Positions 5,492 through 7,693 of a stretch of 7,693 nucleotides of DNA are shown piece by piece. The translations under genes were made by a program, and so were the position numbers. Each line of letters opens with the position of its first letter. The first letter of the stretch is position 1. The notes under the pieces were generated by a model. The model was not told the DNA's origin and ran no database searches. It was given only the letters and a program-made list of their open reading frames with translations. Origin of the DNA: JBCCGI01 sp039029355 (GTDB taxonomy: Bacteria > Planctomycetota > UBA1135 > GCA-002686595); NCBI GenBank assembly GCA_039029355.1, contig JBCCGI010000169.1, positions 1-7,693 on the forward strand, in the 5' to 3' direction.

Positions 5492-7693
5492 TCAGTGGAG
5501 GATCCGTACCGCGAGGCCGTTCGTCAGCTCCACCGCGAGGGGCGCCGTCCCGAACGCAACCCCGCCGAGATCGACGGTCGAGCCGACGAGCGCCGGCGCG
5601 CTGGGAACGACGAGCGGGAGCGTCGCGGCTCCGCCCGTCATCGAGGCCTGGCCGAGCGAGGCCGGAGCCGCGCCGAGCAGGAGCTCTCCGAGGCCCGCTA
5701 CGAACGGGCCGCAGCCGGCGGCGTCCAGCGCCGACTGGCCGCCCAGGAAGTAGGCCGTGCCGGACGCGATCGCGCTCGAGGTGAGCTCGACGGGGAACGC
5801 CGCGCCGAGCTTCGCCGCGGGCGCGAGCGGCGACAGCGTCGCCGAGTTGCCGTGGCAGCCGGGGATCGGTTGCACGGCGGCGAACCCGAAGCGCGCGAGA
5901 TAGGCGTCCCCGGAATCCGGGGCCTCCTCGAACGAGCCGGCGGCGTAGAGCGCTTGACCGGTCCCGTCGTCGAAGCCCGCAAGCGCGTAGACCTCGCCCA
6001 CCCCGGCGCCCAGCGGCGTCCACGCCGCTCCATCCCAGCGCGCGATGCCGTTCGCGGGCACACCTCCCGCGCCGCTGAAGTCACCGCCCGCGCACAGTGC
6101 GGCGCCGTCGCCGGCGTCGACGACGGCGAGCGCGCGCACGCCGAAGTCGTAGATGCCGAAGTCGAAGCCGCCGCCGAAGTCGGACCAGGCGACGCCGTCC
6201 CAGCGCGCCAGACCCGCCAACGGTACGCCGTTCAGGTCGGTGAAGTCGCCTCCGACGTAAAGCGCCGCGCCGCTCCCGTCGTCGAACACGGTCATCGATT
6301 GCACCGACGACCACCCGGCGCTGACGCCGATCTGCGTCCAAGCGCCTCCGTCCCAACGCACGACCACGGCCTTGGTCGAGCCCGCCAGCAGCTCGTCGCC
6401 GGCGACGTACAGAGCCTGGCCGGCGCCGTCGTCGAAGACCGCAGCACACGTCGGCTTGAGCCCGCCCGGCAGCCCGCCGCCGACGCTGGACCAGGCCGAG
6501 CCGTCCCAGCGTGCGATGTTGTTGACGGCTAGGCTGCCGGCGGACTGGAGGTTCCCGACCGCGTACAGCGCCGGCCCCGTGCCGTCGTCGAACACGGTGA
6601 GATCCGACGCTCCCCCTAGGTAGAACGCGTCGAGCCCGCCGCCGAGCTGCGACCATCCCGCACCGTCCCAGCGCGCGACGAAGCGGATCGGAGTCCCATC
6701 GAGGAACGTGAAGCCGCCGCCGGCGAACAGCGCCGGGCCGGCGCCCTCGTCGAAGACCGCCCAGCAGGTGACCGGCAAGTTGGCGCCGCTCCCCATCGCG
6801 GACCAGCTCGCTCCGTCCCAGCGTCCGACGCGGGTGAGCATCTTGCCGCCGGCGAAGTCGAAGGAACCGCCGACAAGGAGCTCGCCCTCGAAGGCGAAGA
6901 GCGAGTGGGCGGGCTTGTTCAGCCCGCTCCCCAGCATCGTCCACGCCGCCCCTTCGAGGCGCTGCACGCCGATCCACGCGCCCGAAGCGGCGCCCATCCC
7001 GCCGCCGGCGAAGAGGTGCGCCCCCTGGCCCTCGTCGAACGTCGCCAGCGTGTGAACCGGGCCGTTCGGCCTCGCGGGCAGCGCCGACCACCCCGCCCCG
7101 TGCCACCGGGCCAGGTAGCTCAGGTCGGAGAAGAACGGCCCCCCGTCCACCTGCTCGAACTTCCCGCCGACGAGGAGCTCGGGTCCGGCGCCGAGCTCGT
7201 GCTCGCGCAGCGCGTACACCGAGCTGGAGACGCCGAGCCCGAGGGGAGCCCAGCCGCCGCCGCCGTACCGGGCGACGTTCGCGGCCGGGACGTGCCCCCC
7301 CACGTAGTCGAAGTCGCCGCCGACGAAGAGCTCGGGGCTCCCGCCTAGGCTCGAGACGCATAGCGCGTTCACCTTGCCGCCGACGCCCAGGCCGAGCGGG
7401 GAGAACGCCGCGCCGTCCCAGCGCGCGACGTGCCTGACGCGGTGGCCGCCGGCCTCGTCGAACGAGCCGCCTACAAACAACCCCTGTCCGCCGCGGACGT
7501 CGCCGACGCACAGCGCCTGCACGGCGGAGGGAAGTCCGCTCACGCCGGTCGCACCGATGCCCCCCCCCCCGCCCCCAAACCCCGACCACCACGTCCCCGC
7601 CCAGCGCGCCGGAACCCCCCCGCGCCCCGCGCCCGCCCGCGGGCACGGGCCAACCCCCGAAAGATCCGGTCCCGCCCCCACCTCCTGGGCGCC
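5492..7693 (-). CDS. Large RWDG-repeat (beta-propeller-like) probable secreted protein, 5' end missing
   Basis: Stop TGA at 5494-5492; the frame is open to the right window edge. A GTG at 7681 opens a 729-residue reading, but there is no signal peptide and the first visible residues are already repeat-like, so the true start probably lies beyond 7693. Numbering from that GTG, the core is about eleven units of 46-55 residues (mean near 51), each with the pattern ARWDGxxWxxLGxG - VxALxVFDDGxGxALYVGGxF - AGG. RWDG or its degenerate form recurs near residues 24, 86, 137, 191, 240, 286, 336, 390, 441, 492 and 547. This resembles Kelch-like propeller blades common in planctomycete and Bacteroidota surface proteins. 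Residues about 603-729 form a different, beta-rich C-terminal domain: PGCHGNSATL, a second cysteine at C657, and the ending VELTNGLAVRI, a type I associate with planctomycete secreted repeat proteins, possibly for surface sorting. No catalytic residues are recognisable; binding or adhesion is inferred. The first ~40 residues are unreliable. Confidence 0.9.
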   Translation of the reverse strand, partial: GAQEVGAGPDLSGVGPCPRAGAGRGGVPARWAGTWWSGFGGGGGGIGATGVSGLPSAVQALCVGDVRGGQGLFVGGSFDEAGGHRVRHVARWDGAAFSPLGLGVGGKVNALCVSSLGGSPELFVGGDFDYVGGHVPAANVARYGGGGWAPLGLGVSSSVYALREHELGAGPELLVGGKFEQVDGGPFFSDLSYLARWHGAGWSALPARPNGPVHTLATFDEGQGAHLFAGGGMGAASGAWIGVQRLEGAAWTMLGSGLNKPAHSLFAFEGELLVGGSFDFAGGKMLTRVGRWDGASWSAMGSGANLPVTCWAVFDEGAGPALFAGGGFTFLDGTPIRFVARWDGAGWSQLGGGLDAFYLGGASDLTVFDDGTGPALYAVGNLQSAGSLAVNNIARWDGSAWSSVGGGLPGGLKPTCAAVFDDGAGQALYVAGDELLAGSTKAVVVRWDGGAWTQIGVSAGWSSVQSMTVFDDGSGAALYVGGDFTDLNGVPLAGLARWDGVAWSDFGGGFDFGIYDFGVRALAVVDAGDGAALCAGGDFSGAGGVPANGIARWDGAAWTPLGAGVGEVYALAGFDDGTGQALYAAGSFEEAPDSGDAYLARFGFAAVQPIPGCHGNSATLSPLAPAAKLGAAFPVELTSSAIASGTAYFLGGQSALDAAGCGPFVAGLGELLLGAAPASLGQASMTGGAATLPLVVPSAPALVGSTVDLGGVAFGTAPLAVELTNGLAVRILH
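5882..7618 (-). repeat. Tandem degenerate ~153-bp coding repeat (RWDG units)
   Basis: The repeat core of the 7693-5492 gene is built of about eleven units averaging 153 bp. The codons for RWDG keep a nearly fixed DNA word, seen on the plus strand as ccgtcccagcg at 6195, 6501, 6663, 6813 and 7413, with one-base variants at 6348 (ccgtcccaacg) and 6030 (ccatcccagcg). Outside this word and the FDDG and YVGG codons the units have diverged, so the array is old rather than freshly duplicated. Unit 4-5 (about 6930-7120) has lost the consensus RWDG (RWHG, RLEG). Confidence 0.85.
7560..7693. other. Suspect low-quality contig end with C homopolymer
   Basis: A run of 11 C (7560-7570) is followed by G, five C, three A and four C. 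From there to 7693 the minus strand shows remnants of a repeat unit scattered over frames: GVPARWAGTWW and GAGPDL in the frame of the gene, and TGSFGG in the next frame where a VGGSF motif would be expected. The simplest reading is insertion/deletion errors at a contig end. A real decayed blade is the alternative. Confidence 0.55.

Noticed and set aside
3969..5753. Plus-strand open frame of 594 codons spanning the gap at 5238-5491
   Set aside because: Antisense to the kinase and TIR regions and to the end of the RWDG gene; no domain motifs. The opposite strand shows a complete kinase.

Overview
The window is about 7.7 kb of very GC-rich DNA (roughly 70% G+C by eye), with three genes all on the minus strand, two of them cut by the window ends. 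Read in transcription order (high to low coordinates) they are: a large repeat-rich, probably secreted protein with about eleven RWDG blade-like repeats (7693-5492, 5' end missing); a complete 1,336-residue multidomain signalling protein (5237-1227); and a secreted protein with FG-GAP-like calcium-loop repeats that runs into a tail-fibre-like segment and a collagen-like Gly-X-Y stretch (967-1, 3' end missing). Gaps of 254 bp and 259 bp separate them, so nothing shows a tight operon. I see no RNA genes, insertion sequences or CRISPR arrays.

The style points to a planctomycete (Planctomycetota): high GC, a PknB-type Ser/Thr kinase joined to an FGE-sulfatase domain, long RWDG-repeat proteins closed by a C-terminal domain ending in an LTNGL-type motif, and FG-GAP plus collagen-like secreted proteins. 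Another large-genome Gram-negative group such as Myxococcota cannot be excluded.

The centre of interest is the middle gene. One polypeptide carries, in order, a kinase with all catalytic motifs, a shortened TIR-like domain, an nSTAND1-type P-loop NTPase with its winged-helix tail, one transmembrane helix, a coiled-coil-like linker, and an FGE-sulfatase (C-type-lectin-fold) domain that lacks the catalytic cysteine pair. This is the logic of a STAND sensor/switch: a ligand-binding C-terminus, an NTPase switch, and TIR and kinase output modules. Having both a kinase and a TIR on one STAND chain, with an FGE domain where repeats such as WD40 usually sit, makes it the best candidate for an undescribed immune-like or surface-sensing system. 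The flanking genes encode probable cell-surface or secreted proteins; no functional link to the sensor can be shown from sequence.

The last ~130 bases (about 7560-7693) contain an 11-C run and repeat-unit remnants split between reading frames. They look like a poor-quality contig end, so the N-terminal residues of the first protein are unreliable.
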